Shown piece after piece: positions 1 through 7,506 of a stretch of DNA of 55,385 bases. Position 1 is the first letter of the stretch, and the number at the start of each line of letters is the position of its first letter. Origin of the DNA: Nitrospira sp. (GTDB lineage: Bacteria; Nitrospirota; Nitrospiria; Nitrospirales; Nitrospiraceae); contig VGXG01000014.1 of the NCBI GenBank assembly GCA_016873395.1, forward strand, positions 1 through 55,385, given 5' to 3'. Under the pieces are notes generated by a model, which was given only the letters and a program-made list of their open reading frames with translations, was not told the origin of the DNA and did no database searches. The translations under genes and the position numbers were made by a program.

Positions 1-125
1 GCCATCCCCCGGTCACTGCACACCTTCGTCAGCGCCGAGGTGAGCGTCGTCTTCCCATGATCCACGTGCCCGATCGTCCCAATGTTCACGTGGGGCTTGC
101 GCCGCTCAAATTTCGCCTTCGCCAT
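1..125 (-). CDS. tuf: Elongation factor Tu, N-terminal part (runs off the window)
   Basis: EF-Tu is the GTPase that delivers aminoacyl-tRNA to the ribosome. Only the first 41-42 codons are present. They read [20 protein letters not shown] and continue with the G1 P-loop GHVDHGKT, which is diagnostic of EF-Tu. The ATG at 125-123 follows AAGGAG at a normal distance. The gene is last in a tRNA-Tyr/Gly/Thr/tuf operon, the same order as the tufB operon of enterobacteria. The rest lies left of the window. Confidence 0.97.
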   Translation of the reverse strand, partial: MAKAKFERRKPHVNIGTIGHVDHGKTTLTSALTKVCSDRGM

Positions 126-167
126 AATCCACTCCTTGGTTATTGTGCCGTTATGACTGGAAGCCGT

Positions 168-188
168 GTTCTAGCAAACTTGGTATGG
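168..188 (+). repeat. Truncated GGTATGG element (3' hairpin only)
   Basis: Positions 168-188 read GTTCTAGCAAACTTGGTATGG-like sequence, matching only the 3' small-hairpin end of the element family seen at 797-857 and elsewhere. Its last TGG is the complement of the CCA end of tRNA-Thr. Confidence 0.6.
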
Positions 189-261
189 AGCCCACGACGC
201 GGATCGAACGCGTGACCTCGTCCTTACCAAGGACGTGCTCTGCCAACTGAGCTACGTGGGC
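186..261 (-). tRNA. tRNA-Thr (anticodon GGT)
   Basis: A 76-base cloverleaf with 7-bp acceptor stem GCCCACG/CGTGGGC and anticodon arm CGTCC-TTGGTAA-GGACG, giving GGT (Thr). The T-loop is TTCGATC. The CCA end is encoded (186-188). It lies directly upstream of tuf. Confidence 0.97.
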
Positions 262-265
262 GTTT

Positions 266-372
266 TTCTCGTGAACCGTGATAAGGTGAAACGTGACAGG
301 CGGGCCTCCTGCACACTCCCTGCGCTTCGCCTTTCACGTTTAACGTTTCACGCCTCACGCTACGTTTCACGT
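266..372. repeat. Inverted pair of GTGAAACGTGA-type short-period repeats
   Basis: The left arm (about 266-300) carries GTGAACCGTGATAAGGTGAA-type sequence. The right arm (about 330-372) carries its reverse complement several times (TTTCACGTTTAACGTTTCAC). Both arms are built from the same degenerate 6-8-base unit. It lies inside the tRNA operon, between the tRNA-Gly remnant and tRNA-Thr. Confidence 0.6.
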
Positions 373-379
373 CTTCCTA

Positions 380-402
380 GAGCGGGCGACGGGATTTGAA
401 CC
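380..402 (-). repeat. 23-bp copy of the tRNA-Gly 3' end
   Basis: Positions 380-402 are identical to 608-630, the T-arm and acceptor 3' strand of the intact tRNA-Gly. The copy lacks CCA (the next bases read TAG, not CCA) and has no matching 5' half. It therefore looks like a duplicated tRNA 3' end, as left at an attachment site, or a tRNA fragment. Confidence 0.75.
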
Positions 403-605
403 ACGCTCCGTCGCCGAGTCGGCCCTGACGCCTGTCTCCTCGGCTCCCGCTGAGGGGGCCAGCCCCCTCGCGCGAAGACCCGGCCGGCTCACCGTCTCGC
501 CGGCGTCCGCAAACGTGACGCTCGTTATTCCTCGCGTCGCGGACCCCACGAAGGGGGCACACCCCCTTCGGAACCCCCACTGTCGCGGGTTCCACCAACC
601 TCAAC
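403..605. other. Insert between tRNA-Gly and its 3'-end copy, with two GC hairpins
   Basis: About 200 bases with no convincing gene. They hold two near-perfect GC hairpins: 452-469 (8-bp stem, 2-base loop) and 549-570 (9-bp stem, 4-base loop). Positions 580-592 are the exact reverse complement of 626-638 in the T-arm of tRNA-Gly. Short reading frames here have no homology I recognise. I considered a tmRNA or another structured RNA but found no tag reading frame and no matching 5' acceptor strand. Confidence 0.5.
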
Positions 606-680
606 TGGAGCGGGCGACGGGATTTGAACCCGCGACAGCCAGCTTGGAAGGCTGGAACTCTACCACTGAGCTACGCCCGC
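606..680 (-). tRNA. tRNA-Gly (anticodon TCC)
   Basis: A 75-base cloverleaf: acceptor GCGGGCG/CGCCCGC, anticodon arm CCAGC-CTTCCAA-GCTGG giving TCC (Gly), T-loop TTCAAAT, CCA encoded at 606-608. Second tRNA of the tRNA-tuf operon. Its 3' 23 bases are repeated at 380-402. Confidence 0.97.
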
Positions 681-702
681 CAAATTCAGACCAAGTCAAA
701 CG

Positions 703-779
703 AACTATCCGCCCACCTTTGACCCGTCGAGAGCCTCTGGGTCGAACGATCGAAGTGGGCGGTACTCGCAAGCGCATAA
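703..779 (+). repeat. GGTATGG-family element, divergent copy
   Basis: It starts AACTATCCGCCCAC and has stem CCGCCCAC (709-716) pairing with GTGGGCGG (755-762). The loop is longer than in other copies but keeps GATCGAA before the 3' stem. The 3' tail (TACTCGCAAGCGC) has drifted and lacks TTGGTATGG. It lies between tRNA-Tyr and tRNA-Gly. Confidence 0.65.
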
Positions 780-796
780 CGCTTAAATTTCCTTGC

Positions 797-857
797 GGCA
801 AAAAACTTCTCCCGGCACAGTTGATCGAAGTGCCCGGTTCAAGCAAGCTTGGTATGG
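797..857 (+). repeat. GGTATGG-family two-hairpin element at the tRNA-Tyr 3' end
   Basis: It reads GGCAAAAAACTTC, a stem CCCGGCAC/GTGCCCGG around a loop with GATCGAA, then TTCAAGCAAGCTTGGTATGG. Its last TGG (855-857) is the CCA of tRNA-Tyr. Read in the direction of the tRNA, the GC stem is followed by a run of six T, so here it could act as a Rho-independent terminator or processing signal. Confidence 0.8.
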
Positions 858-939
858 TGGGCAGGCAAGGATTCGAACCTTGGAAGCCGATGGCAACAGA
901 TTTACAGTCTGCCCCCTTTGTCCACTTGGGTACCTGCCC
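855..939 (-). tRNA. tRNA-Tyr (anticodon GTA)
   Basis: An 85-base class II tRNA with a long variable arm. Acceptor GGGCAGG/CCTGCCC, anticodon loop CTGTAAA (GTA, Tyr), T-loop TTCGAAT, CCA encoded at 855-857. First gene of the tRNA-Tyr/Gly/Thr/tuf operon. Confidence 0.97.
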
Positions 940-1083
940 GCCGACCCCATAAAACAGGCCTGTCAACAAGACAATGGGTCCTGAAACAAGAGCAAACCAC
1001 CCCACGACAGTTCTCCAGCCCATCACGCGATGAAGCCGGGTGACTGACTCAGGGTGGGAAATATGTGCCTCAGGGAACGTTAC

Positions 1084-1112
1084 ATATTATGAGGGAAGTA
1101 ACTGAATGTCAA
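1084..1112 (-). promoter_or_regulatory. Sigma-70 promoter of the tRNA-tuf operon
   Basis: On the minus strand TTGACA (1112-1107), a 17-base spacer and TAATAT (1089-1084). This is close to consensus and predicts a start near 1077, about 140 bases before tRNA-Tyr. Nothing else is seen between 940 and 1235. Confidence 0.85.
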
Positions 1113-1235
1113 GATGAAGTTTTCAAAAATATCATGGGTGATCAGGAACCCTACAGAAGCTCTTGAGTGACTGCATTTGGCTGAACAGCGCACCACAATT
1201 TCCTCTGCGGAACTCCATTTCTTCGTGGCCATCGT

Positions 1236-2159
1236 TTATGGCTCATCGTTGCAAGGCAGGCTCTCCTTAAAAAAGGGCCTATTTTGTTCCATAACGGCCG
1301 CGGCGCGTCTGGCTTCCTTACTCATGACACCAAACACTACTTCAAGGAGAATCCTTACCTCGTAGGGCGTGATCCGGTGGGAGGGAGCGAGGTAGCGTTT
1401 CTGAGCCACCTGCCTTTCAACCGGATCCTCAGGCTCATAGTACCCCACCAAGTCTCCATCGCGGTCAGCCTTCTTCAACCGTTTGAGCCAACTCTCAGTT
1501 ACGAGCCGGCTCGATGGTTTCTGCCCATGTATCTCAGCCTGTTCCAGCTTGGACCAGACGGTCCAGCCGACGAACACGGCCCAGGTTTCGTTGAGGGCTT
1601 CCCATGCCTCGTGCTCACTGAGAAAACGGACCTCGGTAGCCGACTTCCTTTGGACCACAGGGGTGATACTCACCGCTTGGTACCGGCAACGCTGTTGGTC
1701 CCTGAGAAAAACCAATAAACGGGCGATGTCGGGGCTCGATGCGACCGCCTCAGGCTTCACCTGGATATAGTCCATGTAGGCGTGAAAGAGCTCATGATAG
1801 AAGGTGGCCACCTCTCGGTGCGTCAGGCGCGCCAGAGGCCGCAGCATTCCCCCGGCTGCATTGAAGGAGAGGGCCCGGTTCAGCACCATGCGGTGTTCCT
1901 GCGGATGGTACTCTGCGGCAAAAACGTGCAAGTCCTCGAATTCCAGGGCGACAAAGTCCGGTGGGATTGCGCGGATGAAGCGCGTCGGGAGGCCGAGTTC
2001 CTCTGCTTGGGCCATCACCGAGGTCCAGGGATTCTTGCCCTCTTGACTCCGCGTCGCTTGGGTCGCCTGTACCTCTTGCGCGTCGGCAGCCGTCCCTGTC
2101 CCCACCCCTAATAAGGCAAGCCAGAGCAGCAGGGCCAACCCCTTCAGTCTCTTCCCCAT
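1236..2159 (-). CDS. Secreted protein with an HELFH metallopeptidase-like motif
   Basis: 307 residues of unknown family. An N-terminal signal peptide (hydrophobic residues about 7-22, AxA-type site near 25-27) predicts export. A central YHELFHAY stretch carries the HExxH zinc-peptidase signature, and EHEAWEALNE downstream could supply a third acidic ligand. Both assignments are inference from motifs. The start lies 9 bases after the stop of the helicase gene, so the two are probably co-transcribed. No strong ribosome-binding site is visible before the ATG, and the start could be off by a few codons. Confidence 0.75.
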   Translation of the reverse strand: MGKRLKGLALLLWLALLGVGTGTAADAQEVQATQATRSQEGKNPWTSVMAQAEELGLPTRFIRAIPPDFVALEFEDLHVFAAEYHPQEHRMVLNRALSFNAAGGMLRPLARLTHREVATFYHELFHAYMDYIQVKPEAVASSPDIARLLVFLRDQQRCRYQAVSITPVVQRKSATEVRFLSEHEAWEALNETWAVFVGWTVWSKLEQAEIHGQKPSSRLVTESWLKRLKKADRDGDLVGYYEPEDPVERQVAQKRYLAPSHRITPYEVRILLEVVFGVMSKEARRAAAVMEQNRPFFKESLPCNDEP

Positions 2160-2168
2160 CGCGAGGCG

Positions 2169-4214
2169 TCAGTCCCACTCGCGGGATTCCCATTCCCGCG
2201 AACCTTCTTCCTCGACAAGTCCCCAGGTCTCGAGCAGGGAGGGCGACACGTCATCGAGGAACCGGGACGGCTTCGAAAGGATTGTGCCGGTCGCCTTGTC
2301 ATACTCATTGATAGGATAGGTCAGGTACAGGTGCTGCTTTGCACGGGTCACCGCCACGTAGAAAAGCCGCCGTTCCTCTTCCAATTCTTCTTCGGTCGCA
2401 AACGAATAGGCGGACGGGAAGCGTCCATCCACCACCCAAAGCATGAAGACACATTGCCACTCCAGCCCCTTGGCCGAATGGATCGTCGAGAGGACCAGGC
2501 GTTCGTCGTTTCGATCCGCAGCTTCCACATCTGCCGCGCTCTCATCGGGCGGCTCCAGGGCCATATCGGCCAGAAAATCATCCAGCCGCTCATAGCGCTC
2601 CGCCATCGTGTAGAGATGTTCCAAGTCCCGCATCCGCTTGGGATAGTCGTCATGCTGTTCCTTCAGAATCGGCAAGTAGTACGTATAGACTTCGTTCACC
2701 TGCTCGGCCGGAGTCATCGCACGGGCCCTTCCTGCTTCTTCCAGCACGCGGGCCAAATCCTTCAACCCACGCCCTGACCGGCCGCTGACATCGCGCAGGA
2801 CATCAATGGCACGCCGTTCAGGCTCCCGGTCCGGCCGCTCCGTCTTCACGAATGAGGCGATCAGGTCCTGGGCCTTTTTGGGCCCCACCCCTTCGACCAG
2901 CAGGAGGATGCGGTTCCAGCTCACCGCGTCCAGGGGGTTCTCCAGCACGCGCAGGTGGGCGATAAGATCCTTGACATGGGCCGTCTCGATGAACTTGAAC
3001 CCGCCCCGCTTCACAAAAGGCAGGTCCCGTCGGGACAGTTCGATTTCCAGGTCAAACGAATGGAAGCTGGACCTGAACAGCACCGCGATCTCGTCCAGCG
3101 GAACCCCTTCCTCCCGCAGCTCCAGAATCTTCTGCGCCACGAAGCGCGACTGGGCGTTCTCCCCGGCCGCTTGAATGAGCGCCGGCAGCGGCCCGTCTAA
3201 TTTTCTGGTGAAGAGGTGCTTACTGTACTTCTCCGCTGCGCCCTGGATAATCTCGTTGGCCAGGTTCAGAATCGGCTGGGTGCTCCGGTAGTTCTCCTCC
3301 AGCTTGTAGATCCTGGCCCCGGGAAACAGCGTCGGGAAGTCCATGATGTTCCGGAACGTAGCGCCGCGGAACCCGTAAATCGACTGTGCATCATCCCCCA
3401 CAGCCATCACGTTATCGTGTGTGGCGGCCAGCTTCCTGACAAGATCAGCCTGGAGCCGGTTCGTATCCTGATACTCATCCACCAGGATGGTGCGGAAGCT
3501 GCTGGAGATGGCCCGACTGGCCCCTTCGTCCTTGCCCAGGAGTTCCCGCAGCTTCACCAGCAAGTCGTCATAATCCAGCAACTGCCGCTGCCGCTTGGCC
3601 TCTGCGTATGCTCGCTTGAGTTGATCCAATGCCTCCAGGTGCTCCGAGAAGTGCGCAAACTCCGACAAGACGACATCGTCAAGATTCTGCAGCGTGTTCT
3701 CGCACTTGCTGAAGATTTCGGCGATCGTCCCCTTGCGCGGAAACCGCTTGTCCTTCTCGTTCATGCCGAGCTGGGCGCGCAGCAGATTGATCAAATCTTC
3801 GGCGTCGCTCCGGTCCAGGATGGTAAAGCCTGGCTCCAGCCCGATCGGCCGCCCGTAGCGCCGCAGAAGCAGGTTGGCCACGGAGTGGAAAGTCCCGCCG
3901 AAGACCCGCTCGCTCCGCGCTCCGATCAGCAGTCCGGCCCGGTGCAGCATCTCCTGAGCTGCCTTACGCGTGAAGGTAAGGAGCAGGATGGAAGCAGGAT
4001 CGACTCCCTTATCGATCAAATAGGCCACCCGATAGACCAACGTGCGGGTCTTCCCGCTCCCGGCTCCCGCGATCACCAGCGAGGGTCCCTCCCCCGCCGT
4101 CACTGCCGCCAACTGCTGAGGGTTCAATTCCTTCGCATAGTCCCGCGACAGTTTGGCCGGCGCCAGTTCCTCCGCCGTCCGCTTGAGCACATAGGGCTTG
4201 ATCTCGCGTTCCAT
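2169..4214 (-). CDS. pcrA: UvrD/PcrA/Rep-family ATP-dependent DNA helicase
   Basis: 681 residues, the usual size of a superfamily 1A 3'-to-5' helicase acting in repair and replication restart. The motifs appear in order: GAGSGKT (residues 50-56, ATP binding), DEYQD (about 246-250), GDDAQSIYGFRGA (about 273-285), LEENYRST, STIHSAKGLEW (about 580) and FYVAVTRAK (near 630). The C-terminal tail lacks the RecB-like nuclease domain of AddA/RecB. The ATG follows AAAGGCAAG. UvrD, PcrA and Rep cannot be separated by eye, so the symbol is a family-level choice. Confidence 0.93.
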   Translation of the reverse strand: MEREIKPYVLKRTAEELAPAKLSRDYAKELNPQQLAAVTAGEGPSLVIAGAGSGKTRTLVYRVAYLIDKGVDPASILLLTFTRKAAQEMLHRAGLLIGARSERVFGGTFHSVANLLLRRYGRPIGLEPGFTILDRSDAEDLINLLRAQLGMNEKDKRFPRKGTIAEIFSKCENTLQNLDDVVLSEFAHFSEHLEALDQLKRAYAEAKRQRQLLDYDDLLVKLRELLGKDEGASRAISSSFRTILVDEYQDTNRLQADLVRKLAATHDNVMAVGDDAQSIYGFRGATFRNIMDFPTLFPGARIYKLEENYRSTQPILNLANEIIQGAAEKYSKHLFTRKLDGPLPALIQAAGENAQSRFVAQKILELREEGVPLDEIAVLFRSSFHSFDLEIELSRRDLPFVKRGGFKFIETAHVKDLIAHLRVLENPLDAVSWNRILLLVEGVGPKKAQDLIASFVKTERPDREPERRAIDVLRDVSGRSGRGLKDLARVLEEAGRARAMTPAEQVNEVYTYYLPILKEQHDDYPKRMRDLEHLYTMAERYERLDDFLADMALEPPDESAADVEAADRNDERLVLSTIHSAKGLEWQCVFMLWVVDGRFPSAYSFATEEELEEERRLFYVAVTRAKQHLYLTYPINEYDKATGTILSKPSRFLDDVSPSLLETWGLVEEEGSREWESREWD

Positions 4215-4368
4215 CTTGCCTTTACACCCTTTTCTGCAACCTACGATGGCTTTTCGCTGAGGCTCATTTCTGTTTTCTTATTTTTCTGAATCTCCTCGGC
4301 GCCCATGAGGCAGAGAGATAGCACAGGGCCCTACCGGTTGCAATGACCTTCGGCACCCCTACTGCATC

Positions 4369-4397
4369 TTGGAGTCTCACCTCGGCTTGTGTATAAT
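4369..4397 (+). promoter_or_regulatory. Sigma-70 promoter upstream of 4420
   Basis: TTGGAG (4369-4374), a 17-base spacer and a perfect TATAAT (4392-4397). The predicted start near 4404 gives a leader of about 16 bases with GGAGG at 4410-4414. This fixes the downstream start at 4420 rather than the upstream in-frame codons. Confidence 0.8.
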
Positions 4398-4419
4398 GGG
4401 CACCGTTGCGGAGGTGTCC

Positions 4420-5274
4420 ATGAGCGCGTCAACAGCCCCCTATTCCAACCTACTCCGGGAGCTGGCCTCCCTGATGGTCGCGGTGGCGGGGGAATCCGTC
4501 ACGATGGTCAAGCGGGGTGCGCCGGATCGAGCCCTCGCGCTCAAGAAAACGCAGGAATGGGACATCTACCTGGAATTTTTGAAAATCTTGTTCAACCTGG
4601 CCGACCGTCTGTCGGTCCACTACCTGCCCATCAAGGAGCAACCCCTCTTCATGGATAGTCTGGAGGACACGGTCACCCAGCAACTGCAAACGGTCCTGGC
4701 TCCAGCCCTCGGCCCCGGCAGCGACCCGATGGAGGTCACCCTCGCGATCGGCAAGGCAGTGGCCAGCAGTCGAGAACGGTACGAGCGGTTCAAGTTTGTG
4801 GTCACCGAGGAGAGTAAGGCGAAGGAGGAGTTTCTCAAGCTCCTCGCCGAACACATCGCCCAACTCATGGGCGCAACCGGCAACGGTATGGTGCTCTCGG
4901 CGGCCACGCTCTGCGCCAGTTCCGCCATCGCGGCTATGAAGGCGGCCTTCGAAGGCGCCGTTTCCCAGGCAACCCTCAACCGGGCAGGTGCTCCGGTTGG
5001 CACTCAAGGTTACCCGGCCGGGCAGCACCGCGCAGCGGCCAGTCCGGTCAGAACCGGTACGGAGATCAAACTGGTCAGCGTCATGGCCACGGTACAGGGT
5101 GAAGAGGTGGAAACTCGCTGGGGCCTCCATCCACGCTTCCGGCAGGATCTGCGACCGGACGAAGCCCAGGAGCTGACCAAGCTCATGAACCGCATGACTC
5201 AGGTGCTGGGCCAGCGCTTTGCCTCAGTGGCCTTCTCGTCGGAGTGGCAGGCTTGGCAAATCGGCCACGCATAA
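4420..5274 (+). CDS. Conserved-looking protein of unknown function
   Basis: 284 residues. I do not recognise the family. It has no signal peptide or clear membrane segment, so it is probably cytoplasmic. The first 190 residues look helical, with an alanine-rich stretch near 165-185. The final 60 residues (EIKLVSVMATVQGEEVETRW onward) look like a separate beta-rich domain. The ATG follows GGAGG and a strong promoter, so the start is well supported. It lies just upstream of glgP in the same direction, but a functional link is not shown. Confidence 0.8.
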   Translation: MSASTAPYSNLLRELASLMVAVAGESVTMVKRGAPDRALALKKTQEWDIYLEFLKILFNLADRLSVHYLPIKEQPLFMDSLEDTVTQQLQTVLAPALGPGSDPMEVTLAIGKAVASSRERYERFKFVVTEESKAKEEFLKLLAEHIAQLMGATGNGMVLSAATLCASSAIAAMKAAFEGAVSQATLNRAGAPVGTQGYPAGQHRAAASPVRTGTEIKLVSVMATVQGEEVETRWGLHPRFRQDLRPDEAQELTKLMNRMTQVLGQRFASVAFSSEWQAWQIGHA

Positions 5275-5280
5275 GTTTGA

Positions 5281-5322
5281 AGAATTCTCTGCTGTCAGCA
5301 TTCAGCTATCAGCTTGGTATGG
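5281..5322 (+). repeat. Short-period repeat fused to a GGTATGG element end
   Basis: GCTGTCAGCATTCAGCTATCAGC (5291-5313) is a short-period sequence like that at 42750-42816. It runs into AGCTTGGTATGGAGG, the 3' end of the two-hairpin element, whose GGAGG then serves as the glgP ribosome-binding site. Confidence 0.55.
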
Positions 5323-5329
5323 AGGCGGC

Positions 5330-7489
5330 GTGAACGTCGGCGACAATGTAGGTGAACCGTCCGGCTCAGCCCAGGTAGCCTTGTTCCGGCTTGAGGAACT
5401 CGCGCAGAACCTCTGGTGGAGCTGGACACCGGGTGCGCGGAGCCTGTTTGAAGCGATCGACCCGACCCTCTGGAGACTTTCCCATCATAATCCGGTCAAG
5501 CTGCTCCTCGAGTTGAAAGCAGAGCGCTTGGAGGCCCTGGCCGAAGACCCGGCCTTTGTCCGCCAGTACTCCGCCGTCCTGAAGTCCTTCGACGCGTACA
5601 TGGCCGGGAAGAACAACTGGACGGCCACCCAGCATCCAGGCCTCAGCACAAACATCGTCGCCTATTTCTCTGCGGAATTCGGGCTCCACAATTCGGTTCC
5701 CATTTATAGCGGCGGGCTCGGTATCCTGGCAGGCGACCACTGCAAGGAGGCCAGCGATCTCGGGCTTCCCATCGTGGGGATCGGCTTCATGTATCCCCAA
5801 GGCTACTTTCACCAGCGGATCACCCCGGACGGGTGGCAGGAGGCTGAGTACGAACCTTTCAATCGGCTGGAATCCCCGTGCCGCCAAGTCCTGGGTCCGG
5901 ACGGCAGCCCCTGCCGGATCACGGTCGAGATCGGCAACCGACAAGTCTACGCCGCGGTCTGGAGGATCCAGGCAGGGCGGGTCCCCCTGTACTTGATCGA
6001 CGCGGACGTCCCGGAGAACGAGCCTAGTGACCGAGAGCTCTCGGCCAGACTCTACGGAGGCAACCATGAGACGCGCCTGCGCCAGGAAATCTTGCTGGGC
6101 ATTGGCGGCGTACGCGTCGTGCGAGCGCTCGGTCTCTCGCCGGGCGTCTGGCACGTCAACGAGGGTCATTCGGCCTTTCTGACGCTGGAACAAGTCCGGG
6201 AATTGGTCCAGGCGGGCCAGTCTCACGCCGACGCCGCCGAGCAGGTGCGCCGCAGCACGGTCTTCACGACCCACACCCCGGTCCCAGCCGGTCATGATGT
6301 GTTTCCCAGCTACATGATCGAACATTATTTCAACGGTTACTGGGAGCAGATCGGCCTGTCACGCGAAGCGTTTTTGCAGTTGGGCCAGCATCCGGACATG
6401 CCGGGCGCCGGCTTTAATATGACGGCCCTGGCCATGCGGATGGCCGCCCATCTCAACGGCGTCAGCCGTGAGCACAGCTCCGTCACACGCAGGATGTGGA
6501 AGCCTCTCTGGCCGGGGCTTCCTGAGGATCTGATCCCGATCCGAAGCGTGACGAACGGGGTTCATGTCCCGACCTGGATCGCGCCCGAACTGAACCACCT
6601 CTACAGCAAATACCTGGGGCCGGACTGGGCGGACCGTAGCGATGACCCGGCAATCTGGCACCGGGTGACGGACATTCCGGACGGCGAGCTGTGGGCGGTT
6701 CGACAGCACCTGAAACGCAAGCTCATGAGCTTCATCCGGGAGCGCGCCCGTGCCGGTTGGGTGCAGAGCCACCTTGAGCCTGCCCAGGTGCTGGCCGCCG
6801 GCACGCTCCTTGATCCCGAGGCCCTGACCATCGGGTTCGCACGCCGCTTCGCGACCTATAAGCGGGCGACGCTGATCTTCCGGGCCCTGCACCGGCTCCA
6901 GCACCTGCTGCAGGACCGCTGGCGGCCGGTCCAGATCGTCTTCGCCGGCAAAGCCCACCCGGCGGACGAGCCGGGGCGGCAGTTCATCCACCAGATCTAC
7001 ACGTTCTGCAAGGACCACCGGTTCGGCGGCCAGGTGGTGTTCTTGAAGAACTACGACATGCATCTGGCCAAGTTCTTGGTCCAGGGCGTCGATGTCTGGC
7101 TCAATACCCCGAGACCTCCCATGGAAGCCAGCGGGACGAGCGGCCAGAAGGCGGCGCTCAACGGCGTGCCGCACCTGAGCGTGCTGGACGGCTGGTGGCA
7201 CGAAGGCTACGACGGGGCCAACGGGTGGGCCATCCCCCTCCCGAACCATCCCCTGGAGACGGAGCAACATGACGACCATGACGCCGAGCATCTCTACCGC
7301 ATCCTGGAGCGGGATGTCGTGCCCCTCTATTACGCAAGGGACCGGGACGGGATTCCGCGAGGATGGATGCAGGTTGTCAAGGACGCGATCCGCACCATTG
7401 CCCCGCGGTTCTGCGCCCGTCGGATGGTGAAGGAGTACACCGAGTTCTTGTATGCGCCCGCCGCATCTCCCGGTCCTCGCGCCTGGTAG
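5330..7489 (+). CDS. glgP: Alpha-glucan (glycogen/maltodextrin) phosphorylase
   Basis: 719 residues. It phosphorolyses alpha-1,4-glucans to glucose-1-phosphate (GT35 family, PLP-dependent). The N-terminal 110 residues, with LAQNLWWSW, match the DUF3417 domain of the short bacterial alpha-glucan phosphorylases. The PLP-lysine region EASGTSGQKAALNG lies near residue 598-611, and the C-terminal part keeps GWWHEGYDGANGW. I chose the GTG at 5330 because GGAGG (5321-5325) precedes it; codons further upstream in frame run through a repeat. With glgB and malQ in this window it makes a glucan storage and use set. Confidence 0.93.
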   Translation: MNVGDNVGEPSGSAQVALFRLEELAQNLWWSWTPGARSLFEAIDPTLWRLSHHNPVKLLLELKAERLEALAEDPAFVRQYSAVLKSFDAYMAGKNNWTATQHPGLSTNIVAYFSAEFGLHNSVPIYSGGLGILAGDHCKEASDLGLPIVGIGFMYPQGYFHQRITPDGWQEAEYEPFNRLESPCRQVLGPDGSPCRITVEIGNRQVYAAVWRIQAGRVPLYLIDADVPENEPSDRELSARLYGGNHETRLRQEILLGIGGVRVVRALGLSPGVWHVNEGHSAFLTLEQVRELVQAGQSHADAAEQVRRSTVFTTHTPVPAGHDVFPSYMIEHYFNGYWEQIGLSREAFLQLGQHPDMPGAGFNMTALAMRMAAHLNGVSREHSSVTRRMWKPLWPGLPEDLIPIRSVTNGVHVPTWIAPELNHLYSKYLGPDWADRSDDPAIWHRVTDIPDGELWAVRQHLKRKLMSFIRERARAGWVQSHLEPAQVLAAGTLLDPEALTIGFARRFATYKRATLIFRALHRLQHLLQDRWRPVQIVFAGKAHPADEPGRQFIHQIYTFCKDHRFGGQVVFLKNYDMHLAKFLVQGVDVWLNTPRPPMEASGTSGQKAALNGVPHLSVLDGWWHEGYDGANGWAIPLPNHPLETEQHDDHDAEHLYRILERDVVPLYYARDRDGIPRGWMQVVKDAIRTIAPRFCARRMVKEYTEFLYAPAASPGPRAW

Positions 7490-7506
7490 TCACGGCCTAT
7501 TGGCGC

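Noticed and set aside
403-605. A tmRNA or other known RNA between tRNA-Gly and tRNA-Thr
   Set aside because: No tag reading frame, no 5' acceptor strand pairing with the 3' remnant and no CCA; better explained as an insert with a tRNA fragment.
515-1043. Reading frames across the tRNA-Gly and tRNA-Tyr genes (for example GKDSNLGSRW-type peptides)
   Set aside because: They are translations of tRNA sequence, a known source of false proteins; similar false frames occur at 41190-41537 and 55140-55299.
3216-4289. Long plus-strand frame (357 codons) opposite the helicase gene
   Set aside because: It is the antisense shadow of a well-supported helicase; composition is Gln/Leu/Arg-rich with no domain.
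5366-7291. Two long minus-strand frames opposite glgP
   Set aside because: Antisense shadows of glgP with no recognisable motif; GC-rich codon structure explains their length.
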